64,000 nucleotides of DNA from Liolophura sinensis (lineage: Eukaryota; Mollusca; Polyplacophora; Chitonida; Chitonidae). Location: assembly GCF_032854445.1 (NCBI RefSeq), contig NC_088301.1, positions 59,284,512 to 59,348,511 on the forward strand, read 5' to 3'. How positions within the stretch are numbered: the stretch's first letter is position 1; each line of letters starts with the position of its first letter. The position numbers and the translations under genes were made by a program. The notes under the pieces were generated by a model, which searched no databases, was not told the origin of the DNA, and saw only the letters and a list, made by a program, of their open reading frames with translations. Positions 34,701 to 57,521 of this stretch are shown here, in pieces.

Positions 34701-37700
34701 GCATCTGAACCGCACTCGTTGTCGTACTACTAGGAGGTGTCATTCTTACAGGCAATCTTAATGACTGACTTGTTTAGTTGGGCCATCTTGAAAGCAGGCG
34801 CCAACACATATATTTGGGCCTTGGAAATTAGAATAGTTGGTCAATAGTACATTGGTGTGGCTTAAGGTAGCTGTCCGTAAGTATTTATAACCTTATTGGC
34901 TTACCTTGCTCTGGTGCACTAACATCCACGGGTAGTGTCCAGCACTCAAGAATTCCCGTCTTATCCAAAAATGTATGCTTCACTAGGCGAGAGCCGTCAT
35001 CCGATAGCCAATAACTATCACCCGGGTTATCTGCCCCTGTTTTCCATCGCGATAGAAGATGCCCGTTCCGTGAGGAGTATACCTTGACGGTGGAATTGCC
35101 GTAGAAAATGACTCGATTGCCCCTGATTATCACCGCCTCGCTACTCACACCCCATATCTCACAGGATTGGTGCCCATGTGGCAGTCCATATACGTACGCT
35201 TTGCTTTCATTACCCGCAATAAACTGATCGTCTTGTAAGTCACAGCACAGGTAGGATAAATACACAGGCATTTTGATGTCCAAAGTACGACTGGTCGTTG
35301 ACAAATGGAACAGCTGCACCCGCTGAACGTCGGAGAGAATATCCTTTGGGAAATCTTGATTTGAACAGTCGGGCATTTTCAGAACACCCACCAGGATACA
35401 CTGTAGTTGACAACTGTACGCCTTTACCTGGAAGTCAGTTGGTACCACGACCTCTGATAGTGCTGTCACTGATCCGGTTGTGGTATTCAACACCTTTATC
35501 ACAGATTGCTGATGTGGGTTTTTGGACAGATTTTTTATGTCCTCGAAAATTTCGTATGTGTCGTCCTTACTAAATAACAAGTGTCGCTGTCGTCCTGATT
35601 GAGCTGAAGAATTGTAGATGATTTCTTCCGACGAAACGGATTGGATGACAATGTCATTTCCTTGCATGTTTGATAAAAGAAACTCACCGCTGGGAGACAA
35701 TTCAGAACCTTGTGCGCACGGAATGGTTTCCACACACTCCAAGGAATCCATGTTGAAGAGCCCGATTAAAACTGATCCGTACAGGGCAAGCACACATGAG
35801 CCACCTGATCTCTGAAGGATCTCTAATCTCCCGTAAGTGTCCTCAGACGGAAACGCCAGCATACGCCTCATTCGATTCACCTTGAAACCAAACAGGCTGT
35901 AACTTATTAGGTAACCTTTTTCAGTGATTGCAAACAACTCATTTGTTTGAGGTGAAATGGTCACAGCCAATGCTCTATGTTTCCTTCGTGTTAACAATGG
36001 TCCAGGAGATGTTTGCGCACCTATATGCATCACATATCTGTTCCCTTCCCTCTTCGTAAGCCAAGATCTGATCTTGTCACAGAGCTTTCCTACAGTCTTG
36101 GGACAAGACAGGCAATAGGAGTGTAAATAATTAATAAAGTCTTGCATGCACCCTTCTATGTCATCACTGCCTTCTCCAACGATGGACAAGGCTTCGGAAA
36201 TTCTACCGTAGCCTTGATCTTGCCAGTTTTGTGAGGCCAATTCAAAATCTTCAATAACAGCATAAGTTGAGACAGCTTTGATTTTCCTACAGATCCACTC
36301 TGCATTCAAAAGCAAATCATTTAATGCAGTCTGGTTCTGTGAATGAATGAGATGATATGGAACCTCGCAAAAAGTTCGAAAACTACGCACTTCTCCAGGG
36401 CACCAATCCGATAGAATCTGTTGTGATGCAGACAAGTCATCAAGAGATTCGTACTCTATCGTTGGAGAAGGATTACTGGCTGCGGCCATCCAGTAGTTAG
36501 CTAACTTTGTGTGGATACTGGCCTTCGAATCTCTCAGATACTTCTCCCTGATGTAGTCCTCCACACAAGAATGTTTAAACGCCAACAACAGACTTTTCCC
36601 ATCTTCTACGTATGATAACAGGTGCTTTATATCGCTAAGTAAATTTCTCACAGCAAATGTCAATATTCCACGCTCTTGAGGTGAAGGAGCAAACAGGAGC
36701 AAATCTTTGTGTAAAACATCAACCAGTTCTACTTCAGACAAGCCACATTTGGATTCCAGGAGATAACAAAGTGTTTGCCGAACTAATTTCTTTCCATGAT
36801 CGGTTTCCACGGCGCCCAAAATTTTCTCTAGTAGGTCGTCAACTGTCAACAATTTGTTCATCCACTCGAACTGATCAAACGAGCTCCATGAACTGGCTTC
36901 GTTTGCTAACAACTCTGTGAAAAGAGCATTTTGAAACTTGTTAGAAACTGTCATGACTTGGTCTCTTTGATATGCTGTTAGACATCTGTCCTTTTGCTTT
37001 AGGACTCTGTTTATGATTGCCGCAGACGCTGAAGTTTTAAACCATGGAATTTTTGCTACGTATATAGCCCCACTGGAATATTTATGTGAAATCTCCTGCA
37101 ATTCGCTTGATTGACATAAAGGAAGCGTCATTTGTACATTGTGGGCACCTTCTGGTTTGAAAGAATTTAGCCAGTTATTCAGAAAATTATCAGAAGCGAC
37201 CGACAGGACACAGCTTACATTTTTCGGCAAATTATCAAGAAATCCTGAAATCAGGAGCTGTCTCTGACGAACACTATCAATGCCGTCCAATACAATCAAG
37301 CACGGTCGATCTATACTAGCTAGCATGTCCAGCAGGCACTGCAATGCTTCCTCAGGACGGGAAAATGATGTTGGTTCTGCTCCCACATAACAGTTGTTGT
37401 TGTTCTGGACAATTTTATAAAGCTGTCTGAGCAAGCTCTCCAAAACATGGTGCTTGTGACAGCTTGTGTCGTATGGTTGAAGCAAGCGACAGAGATTCAA
37501 ACATGAGGGACCATGTAACTCAGAGAATATTTTCACAATCTGTCCACAGACGAAAGTTTTTCCTGATCCCGGAACTCCATGAAGCACAAGTCTAATCGAA
37601 TGGTTTTGCAAAAGTTTACTGATCTGGGCAAGTATTTCAGGGTTTCCTGAAAAGGACCTGCATATATTTGCTTGCTGAGTTGAATGCCATTTGATTTCCT

Positions 37701-40700
37701 GAATGAAACTTTGATCAGGGTTTTCATCAGCGCATCTCATCTTGTATCCATTGACGATTTCCGTGAGCTTATGTCGAATACAAGTCCTAACTCGATCTAT
37801 ATACTGTGCGTGATGTTTACAGTTCACTCCATCTCCCATCCAATCAACACTATAGAACAGCAATGTTCCAGTCTTAGAGAACTGTTTTTCTAACTCATTC
37901 AGGTATGTCTCTGTTTGATCATCCTTGTAGACGTTACCGTTCACCTTCAGTAAATCAAAGAATTTCTGTGCAGACTGCATATTTTGGATCTGTTCAATCT
38001 CGACATCCTCAAAATGTCTTTTAATGCAGATGACATGTTGTGCAGCAGAGGAAGGGTTGTTCTTCAAAGTCTGGGTAACGCTGGCTAAAGCTGCAAACCA
38101 GAAGAAAACAGAAAATAAACTTCTGAACTTTGTAGTCCCAAGATGTATGCGGGCATTCTAATATCCGTTTATGTCAAAGTTTTTGTTTAGTGAAAGTTTT
38201 AAAGCAACATGGATGTAAGGAAAAGTACTGGTATAGATTACAGCTAAAAACCATTCTCTGAACTCAACCTCTACCTATTTATTCCAAACGATAAGGCTTC
38301 CAAGTGATTTGAAATCAAGGATTATCATCCCTGGCGAGTCTGATGTCAAAATTGTCGGTGTTGACAACTTTCTACTGTTCCACACTGCTCCAATTCGAAC
38401 TACCTTTCTTTACCTGGATAAACATACTTGTACACTGCCTCAGATGTAATAGCGTTTGTTGAGTGTGCCTCCTTGGCAATCCTTTGAAGACAAAAAATGA
38501 TTTTCTCCAAAGTCAACTTCCCCAGGTTCTGGAAACCAAGCAAAGACGGGCCGTTAAAACCGTGTCAATAGTAGCTCACCAGCACATTATCACACATTAA
38601 TATAGTTATATTCATGAATGCTACACTACTGGTTCAGCCCTATCCAAATAATTTCCAACTGGTATGTTCTATTTGAGAAGTAGACCATAAATGTATTGAC
38701 TTATTTGTACACACAAGCTTGATAAAATAACCTACCCACAATGTGCTAGAATAACATGGTGTTTTCATTCATGTTATAAAATGGAGAACTAAAAAAAATT
38801 TTATCAATTAACATTAAACATGAAGCGAGTACAACTCTGCTCAGACAATGCTTGTCAGTCCAACAACATATCTAGATACAGTGTGATGCTAATCTCTCTA
38901 GTGTGTGTATGTTAAACAGCTTTTCATAAGTTGCAGCCTATTGGACATAAATGTGACAAACCTTAAACTCGGTTCCATTAGACAACTGGTTTTCCAAGCT
39001 TGATCTATGATCAGGTTGCAATATGAAGCTTGGTGGTACAGAATTTAAGTCCTTCTTGTAGTGTTTCTGCAAGAATGTTAAGGTGGATTTCATGTCTTGT
39101 TTCAGATCCAGCTGAGTGGATGCAGATAAGTTCTGAAAACTGTCCATCAGTGGGGAATGTTCAAGGAAGTTCTCTCCTATTTCCATCAGTACTTTGAATT
39201 CTCTTGCATTGATGACCTTAGGTAAAGTGGTAGGAGCACGCTTTTCTCCAATCAATACCTTAATGAGTGAAAAAAAAAAAAAACATTTGGTGAAAAGTTG
39301 AATAAGAATAATGTACATGTACCTGTCTGTTATTAAAATAAAAGGTCTTGTTATCAACATATGTGCATACCTCAATCTGTGTGTAATGTGGATTTAATTC
39401 AACTTAATCCTATTCTACAAAAGGTAACAAACATCAGTGATTACTGGTACAAGGTATCAAAAGCAAGTGGACAAACAACAAAAGTGATTCACTACTATAG
39501 CCACAAATATGTCAACAAGACAATTTTATGCCTGATGTTAATTTCCCCTAAAGACTTGTGTGTTTACACCTTGTACGAATATGATTAAATCTGATTAAAT
39601 ATTATTTAATAAACAGAAATGTGTTGAGGTCTGTACTCACAAGTGTACAATGATAAGATGAATCAATGTCTTGCTTTCTTGTGGAATGTGAGAAAGCATC
39701 CTCTGGAGGGTGTTCAATAACCTGTCAGTCATAAAGCACATGTCACAAAAAATGTAACTGTTTTTGGCTTAGAATCAAAAACCTCCATAAATGAAGGTTT
39801 CCACAAGTGAAAGGATACAAACTGACAACATCAGTTCACATTTGTAAATATTCACCAAGAGCCACATAGTAGTGACTGGAGGATTTTTGCATGGGTAGTT
39901 CCACATAAATATTAGAGCACTCCTCCACTGGACACCTGATCCAATCCATTTAGAAATTTTCAATACATAATGGAAGCAAGCAGGCTGATAAACAAACACG
40001 AGTGAATACATATCCATTTGGAGAATGTATACTTACATAGAGTGAACATAACTCATACCTGTAAGACCTGCCCTTGATGATGGCAAATTTGTTGGATTTT
40101 AGGGCATACATCCTCATATAAGACATTTTTTTCAACTTCCATGTCTGAAACCAATATAAACCTGGCTTTTAGAACCACAAGTTTTGTCTATGAAAACCCA
40201 ATGAAAAACAACTTTAGTTAAGGATGAGACATGATACATGCACTGTGCTCAAGGAGGGTCAGAATAAGAGAGTCTTTAAAGAGTTGTTTCCCTTGGTGTC
40301 TTATTAAGCCACATAGAAGTACTTGGGCTAGCTTATCATTTAACAAAGTTCATCATGCATGACAGTAAAATGCCCACATTAAAATGTAATAGAAATGTAT
40401 GATATGGAAGTATGGCAAAGAAAGAATGTATATTATCCATGTGAACCACATGTAAAACTGCTTCTATGTAGGCCTATCACACTAAGGCTTTAAATGTACA
40501 ACACATGTATTTATATTTTTACAAATTAACAATTAAAACAATAAATTTGTTACTCCTGACAAATTCATTAATCTGTAATTTATCAAATCATCTTACAGAT
40601 CCATTTTCTATGATATTCCAAAAAGTTAATTTATGTTATGTTTAGACACATGGCCAGTTTCAATGGGTAACTTAAATTGAAACATGTGACTTCACTAATA

Positions 40701-40877
40701 GATTTTCATTACCTGAACAACATCGCCAAGAACAGCAGTACCAAAAATCCATAAAAATAAAATTATACAATTCATACCATTATTTGTTGACATCAGATGG
40801 AGCCGAAAGACATTGTCTGTTGGCTGCTGCCTCTTCATTATACCTTCCTGTAATAGCCTATCCACATCAATCTCCAT
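31745..40877 (-). CDS. NWD1/NWD2-like NACHT and WD-repeat protein with C-terminal CaaX box
   Basis: Large STAND-type NTPase; cellular role not deducible here. Exons on minus: 40877-40778, 40144-40059, 39721-39641, 39258-38962, 38528-38414, 38090-34905, 34161-31745; all junctions are GT-AG and phase-consistent, giving 2093 aa. Residues ~20-170 resemble the DUF4062 N-terminus of NWD1 (FRLHLMSTNN, LIGEKRAPTTLPKVI, SVPPSFILQP). NACHT: Walker A GVPGSGKT at ~398-405 and Walker B CLIVLDGIDS near 491-500, followed by a winged-helix-like segment. A diverged WD-type propeller runs from ~930 to ~1690, then a Ser/Asp/Glu-rich, probably disordered tail from ~1800. The tail has two copies of a motif ATxNYFxS...EQDxD (ATTCNYFASSESEQDYD; ATYNYFMSDDEEQDSDD). 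The protein ends SKACALM, a CaaX box predicted to be farnesylated (X = Met). The start ATG at 40877 leads straight into the DUF4062-like region. Head to head with RhoA. Confidence 0.88.
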
Positions 40878-42630
40878 CTTCCCAACACTTACAGGTGCAA
40901 TCTCATTTTTCTCGTTGTGCTAAGTTGCTCTTAAAGCTGACTGAAAAACATAAATTAAATAAACAATAAATAAAGAGCACACAGACAGACATTCCACATA
41001 TGTAACATATCCCAAAAAATTAAAGCCTGTAATATCTTACATACATTTAATTTGGTAACACCTAAAAAACCATATATACGCATCAATAATTAAAGGTACA
41101 TGTGTGTATATTTGCTCATGTATATAAAATGTATGTATATGTGTATGTACATTACATTGTATATATAAAATGAGGAGGTTATTCGCTAAAATTGTTTTCT
41201 GAAACAACCCTTTAAAACTTCCCTGTTAAAATACATAAATAATGTGCAAGACTTTTATGAACATTTGGGCATTATTCAAATTATCTATATAGGCACATAA
41301 ATGTATACCTATATACCAGTCATCATAAACTAAAGTCAAGGCTTCCTGTTCGTGTTGATATAATACCATCTCTGGTTTTGAGTAGGCATTAGTTCCCATA
41401 TTTCCACATATACTTATGCACATAGATATAGGTCAATGCATGGCCCAAAACACTGTGGTGATATCAAGTTTAACACTGTATCATTATGTATATAATTTGT
41501 TATGCATCATTTACTGTCACGAAGTCGCTGCATGGGTACACCTAGCTAGACAGACCAATGTGTCAGTCAAAAGCTTCTTTATAAGATTTAAGTAAGAATG
41601 GATAAGGTGTTACCCTGCCTAAGTTTACTCGTACGTACCCCGCCTCCGGCCGACACATGTCACACTCATAGCTCTCCTGGTCCGTTCTGAACGCCCTGAC
41701 AACCAGAAAACAACATGACAGCAACGCCAACACAGGCGTGGACTCACGGGCCCACCCGACTAAACACGGAAACCTCCGAATGAATAACTATGTCAACTTA
41801 CGGGCCTACTTTACTTTAGTGACACATCCCGCGGGAATTTTTTACATTGTTATTTTATTTGCAGTGACGGAATAAATAGAACTTTCTCGGAGTAGCTTTA
41901 TTGATTCATTATTATATTTTCTCTGACTCGTTGTGGCAAAACTGTATGAATAGTCCTACTCAGATACGTAGCTTTTCTGTCGCATATTCATGTCTATGCT
42001 ACAATTAAATTCATAATATTCCTTCCATTTCCGACACAGCGATAAACCCCTATATACATGTATACACCTATGGCGCCGACTTTTCTTTGCTCAGTTGTGT
42101 GACAAACATAACTAATATACATTTCCATCTTATCTCTTTAAAATTAAACTACACAATGTGTAAGTCATAGTCTAAAAATCATGATATAGTGCAGGGTTAA
42201 AACTTCGGAATTTATTTTAATTTGCTACTACCAGTATGCAAACTATTAAATTTAATTTCCAAATGTATATATACAAACTACATTCGTGAATCTGATATGT
42301 GTACTACAAAATATAGTTTTGTTTCTTTGTACCTTCATTCTATATATTGAACTTGGAATACCTTATACGTATGGTATTTTAGCACTTTAACTTCACATTT
42401 TAGTTTAAGTATAGTTTATAAATAGGCCATGCCCGACAAGCAACTTAACACGCAGCCATTCTGACAAGCTGAACGAGTTCAGAATATATACGACGTCCTA
42501 AATACAAATGCGCAGAACAAGAATTTTACATTTAATAGTGGTGTATATAGTTTCATACTTAAATTAGTGTAACGTTTTGTCCAATACATTTGTATCTAAC
42601 CATTACAAGTGGATTCCAATTTATTGCCCA

Positions 42631-42671
<41 letters not shown>

Positions 42672-43360
42672 CCCAGTGTTGGTGTGTTTTGTATGTATAA
42701 ATGCGCAAGATTTGTATCTCAAATCACAATTAAGCGGAACAGTATATTGTTCATACAGGTATACCTAGTTATGTAGTTGGAAGTTCATTTTATTTTTGTG
42801 GGGTTGGATGCCCACAAAGGTTAAGTTATATTTGATGCTACAGAGCTTATAAAAGAACAGATAATTGTTAATTTTCAGGTTTTACTCTAGTAATTTTTTT
42901 TTTTATTCGAACATCCATTTTCTTCATTGACTGGTTACACCTAGGCCTATGTAGTAACATTATTCTAAGATGAAGACCGTAATTTAGGCCTAAAGTACAT
43001 TGACACATAATCGGTGTGTAGTTCGTTTAGACATTTTCAACTGACATGATGTGAAGTTTAACTCCACTCAGCTGTACAAGTTGGCTTAAGTTTGTGCACA
43101 TGTGTTCTTGTTCAAAAAAATAGCACTTATGTACAAACTATATTCAGGGGCTTGTTGTTTATGCTCTTCAGTTATAAAGTATAAAAATAGACCAAATTAC
43201 ACCATCAATAAACATTCGCCATGTGTTCACTGTATTTAACCACAGCTCTGATTTAAAGTACTGTAGTGGCATATGACTCACAATGTAAAACCAACACCGA
43301 TTGGATAGTCTATTTTTAGACGCATTGGCTGGGTATAAAGTAGAGGCACGAGCAATGGAG
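40878..43360. other. Intergenic region between divergent NWD-like gene and RhoA
   Basis: No coding exon recognised. It presumably holds both promoters. A GC-richer stretch near 41630-41760 could be promoter or 5'UTR of the minus-strand gene, but no motif decides it. It contains a (TA)n tract at 42636-42670. Confidence 0.45.
42636..42670. repeat. (TA)n microsatellite
   Basis: About 17 uninterrupted TA units. Confidence 0.97.
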
Positions 43361-43369
43361 GGTTGAGGA

Positions 43370-43475
43370 ATCAGCGTACAAGGTGAATGTGAACAAACTA
43401 AATGACACACACTAGAAAAGCAAGACAAACTTCCCATGCCTTTTGATTTTTTCCGCTGTTTACGAAGTGACGACG
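43370..43475 (+). other. Possible noncoding first exon of RhoA
   Basis: A strong donor (GACG|GTAAGT at 43476) lies 1.6 kb upstream of the RhoA coding exon, whose acceptor (TTTTTCAG, 45060) leaves only 14 nt of 5'UTR, so at least one upstream noncoding exon is required. The 5' boundary is unknown and other donors are possible. Confidence 0.35.
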
Positions 43476-45041
43476 GTAAGTTTCATTTCTAGTTAATCTG
43501 TAAAATATCAGTAGGACTTATTTAGTTATTACCAGTACAACAAGATGTAAATTTGTGATGTATCGGTGACATACGTCATTCGTAACTGCTGCGATAGTCC
43601 AGATTCGCCATTATCGAATCTCTAGTGTAAATGAACAAATTGGGGAAAAAGCTGAGAGTCTCTTTGTTTATTCGGTCTGTTTTTTATGAACGGGGGGAGT
43701 AAATACAAGGACCATTTCTTTCTCGCATACATGACTTCCGCCTTGAGACGAAGAGTTGACAGGGTTACTGTAACTGTCATTCTCCACTGTACAGCATGTC
43801 CCGGGCGTGTTATGTGGGTATCTGTGGGATGTGATTAATATAAAGAAAATTCACCAATGCTGGAGAGTGTATCGCACTTTCCGGCTATCCCACAATTCCG
43901 TGCAACCGCCATGACCTAAATTCCTCCTTCAATTGCTCTATCCCCCTCTAAGGATTTATTGAGGTGTGGTCGTAGCCGTTGATAGAGGGCAGCTGAACAA
44001 CTTCTTCCTCTGCCAAAATATCCTGGGTGATCGTTAGGTATGTAATATGCTTAAATTTGACAGTTGCTTCTATCATTGAGTGGATATTTGTCTGTATTTG
44101 ATCGTTACAAAGCCTGGTACAATGATCGAAACAATCGTGTCCGAGGGATCGCCTTGAACGTTCACGACCCATGCGTACTGGAGACGGACTGCACTTAACT
44201 GAGGAAGCGGCTGGGAAAAGTTTACCGATTTTCCGATTTGCAGCTAGTTTTCCTCTATTTTGACTGGTATGCATAGGTGTGCATCCTGGCAAACATAAAT
44301 ACCTTTGATTTATATGTGTTTAATCTTGTTGGTAGTCGGAAATTGGGCATATTTAGATACTTGCATTTTGTTTTGTCGTGGGTGACGTTGGGACTTGGGA
44401 TCTCTGATCTGCGGCCATGTTGATGACATCATAATTTGCCGCTGGTGGACTGATCGACAAGTTCACATTTGTTTGTGCTTGTGTTGACTTTTTGATTCTA
44501 TAGGCTCTTAGGTAAGCTGGGTAGATAAAGATTGTTGTCAGCATTGCCTCTTGTTGACCTGGCATGTCAGCGAGATTTTGTATCTGTACATCTTTGGGTT
44601 CATGAGCTTTTCGTAAGGGCGTGATCCGGAAAATGTATTTACACCCGGCTTTGTTTGGTTTGCTGTGAGCTGATGTAAACCTAGAGTTACTGTTAACTCA
44701 AAATGGAAGAATTTCGTAGATGACTATATGGACAGGTTATTTGAGGCCAGTGTTTCAGGAAAAATCATAGTCTGTGTCTTCTTCAAAACTAGACACGGCT
44801 CCCCCCACCACTCCCCGACACACACTCACGGGAGTACGGGAGTAGTTTTCTGTGTGTTAGCTTTCACAAAGTTAGTTTTCTGTATTCTTTCACAAATTTA
44901 AGTACAGAAGTAGATTCCCTCCTAAATTATTTCAGTTTGTATTGGGTGAAATTATAGGAAGGGTGTGTTTGAAAACCCAATTAAATGTGTTTAGTGGATG
45001 TTATATATGGTAAAGGTGTTTTCTGTGTCGTTGACTAATAA

Positions 45042-54783
<9,742 letters not shown>

Positions 54784-57405
54784 GTTTTTGACTTGTCTCC
54801 GGTTTCCACGTGTTGTCATCACGTACCAGTTGGTTACAGTGGCGCTAGAGGCTGAATGCTTGGAGGGATCACCAGTCTCTTCCGCGGCCTTTATGGAAAC
54901 AACTCCTCACCATTTTATTCATTCACAGAAGACGGAAGTTCTGCCGCTTTAGGAGAGTGGGAAGGAGAGAGATCGTGTCACAGCCAACATTTTTTTGTTC
55001 TCTTGTCTTTCCTCTGACTATTTGAAAGACTGTGTTCTTAATACTCTGTCTTGGTCGTTTGGTAATTTAACTATAGTAAGCGTAAATTTTGATATTTGGT
55101 GATAGTTTTATATCTTGTATTATTTTCCTTTTCCAATTTTTCTTAGACAGCAATCTGACCATGATACTTCACTCCGTGAAATGCAAGATGGAGAACAGTC
55201 AGACATTTTAAGTGTATATGCCATTATTTTTGTTTATTGTTTTAACATCTATTTAGCCCAGAATAGCATTCCTTGTCGTCTTCAAACTGCCTATTCATTC
55301 TCATAATAAGTTGAAGAAATCTCAAGATTAAGGACTGTACCGTGAAGATTGATTATGTTCTCCATTTGTTTGAATGAATATTGGACGGCTGCCTTGGATT
55401 AATCGTTAAGGAATAGCTTTTTTGTGTGCTTCTTTCATAAGTATAATGCGCATTCTTATTCATTTGTAGATAAAATCTTTGGCAATGTGTGAGGTCTGTG
55501 CCTGATGTTTAAGACTTACTCTCCAAGGATTTAATTGATTTCTAGAATTCAAACACAGTGCATGCCTCTTTGTTAAAACTACTTATATTTATCTGCATTT
55601 GAATGAAGAGATTGTCATGCATGTACAAATATTTATCTGTGGATAAATAATGAGAGATATGGCTGAAGATCGGCCACAAGACACCCTTACACAGTTTTTA
55701 CTACAGGTATACAATGGACCAGGAGCCAGTGATTCCATGTTGTCAGATATGCGTGTTGCGTCTGTCTCATCTTATATATACAGTGGCATCCACTCGATTT
55801 GTTTTTTGGGTATACGGGACAAAAAGTCGGTACAAAAAAAACATATTAAAAGTGTAAAACTATGCAAAAAATAATAATAAATAAATAAATAATAAATAAA
55901 TAAAATAGCAACAGCAACAACATTAAATCCTCGTACATGTAGTGATAAGTGTAAGTTATTAATGTTTCTATGTTTGTTGCATGCTTAGCTTTTTAAGGTT
56001 TAGTTTTTTGTTTTTTCCTTTTTTTGTTAGGGTTATTGGGCTTGTTCATCTTTGATCAACTTCTCATTGTGGATATATATTACAGTGTCTGTATTCATGT
56101 CTTTTTTAGTGTTTGATCCCTGTCAATGCTTGCATGTCAGTATGTGCGAACAAAAGCCAAAAGAAAAATACAAAAATAATATCTGAGTATGTTTCCCCTT
56201 TATAAGGTTGCATGGATGATCTGAACGTGAATATGGAACATTGTCTGCTTGTTGATGTGTGCTGTTCTTTATTAATGGTATCTTCGCACTGAGTTACATT
56301 CGGAGCAGGACACTTGTATACGATAATTAAGCATGCTCCGGATCAGCAGTTTAACTGACCAAATTACCTGTCCCATTTACTGTTAAATAGTGTGGATACC
56401 TACATGTATATCGTACTACATGCACAACAGGTGAACCGTGCAGTCGATGAAAAGAAATTAATGCAACTGTAAATTTATGCAATAGCATTATTTTTGGTTT
56501 TTTTGAATTCCATGCCTATACACCTTCGTTCTCGCCATTATAGTGTAAACTTACAGCTTTTTAAAAATTTAGTCAGTATATATCAGTTTCTTCTGTGTGT
56601 GTAAAGCGCGAGTGGTTGATTTCGCTCTTTTTCAAATAGTAACAACAAAGATATACAGTTTTCCAGAACACTCAGCATGACTATCTGTTGTGTCTCCCCA
56701 TGTGAATGCGTCTCTTTCTGCCCTTGTTTTTTTATGCAGAGGACACTGTTCTTTCGGTTCACATTTGTACATGTGTTGTAAACCAAGGCGTAACATAAAT
56801 AAAACGGTTCTCTTTGTTCTAAGACAACGTGTTTGTGTTCGTTAGTCGGCGTTTGTATGGCGAGCCACAAGGCAACCGTGTTGTCAGTGGAATTTGGTTA
56901 ACGACATAGGATAAGTTTTCCTGAGTTGTCTACAAAGTATGGCTTAAACAACTGATTAGCTAAGCCTTATGCCAGTTATGATGCTTGCGTATTTGCTATG
57001 AAAAAGTTTCTTTTAGCGGAAGAGATATGTGGAAGGACAATTAGGCCTTCTCTGTTGTTTGTTTTCAAGTGTCGTATCAGTATAAGTAATCCTAAGTATA
57101 ATGTGTACAATATAATGTACAATGAGCAGCGGCATATAATTTCATCTTGAAAGAACAATAATGAACAAAGAAATGGGGAATGTGAATAATCTATCTACAG
57201 TATTGCTTCAACCATAAGTGTTCCTCTATATTAGCTGGAATCCACACGTTTGTAAACAGATCTTCTGAAGTTTTCATAATGTTTTGTTAAATTTCTTCCA
57301 AGAGGGAGTTTGTTAACAGTTGTTTTTCACATGCCGAAATAAAGCATGAGTAAATGATTGCGTTTTGACGTCCGCATGTCTACTAAAAAAGATACATGTA
57401 CATTA
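54784..57405 (+). other. RhoA distal 3'UTR and intergenic sequence
   Basis: No exon recognised. AATAAA hexamers at 56798 and 57338 are candidate polyadenylation signals. An A/T-rich AATAAATAAATAAAT tract lies near 55871-55905. Confidence 0.45.
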
Positions 57406-57521
57406 TTTTATTTATTTATTTGATTGGTGTTTTACACCGTGCTTAGAAATATTTCACCCATGCCACGGCGGCCAGCATTATGGCGTGAGAAATAGCCAAG
57501 GGGGGAAACCCACGACCATCC
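57406..57521 (-). repeat. SINE fragment (3' half, reverse orientation)
   Basis: Begins TTTATTTATTTATTTGATTG and contains GTGTTTTACACCGTGCTTAG and CGGCGGCCAGCATTATGG, then stops near CCCACGACCATCCC. Confidence 0.8.
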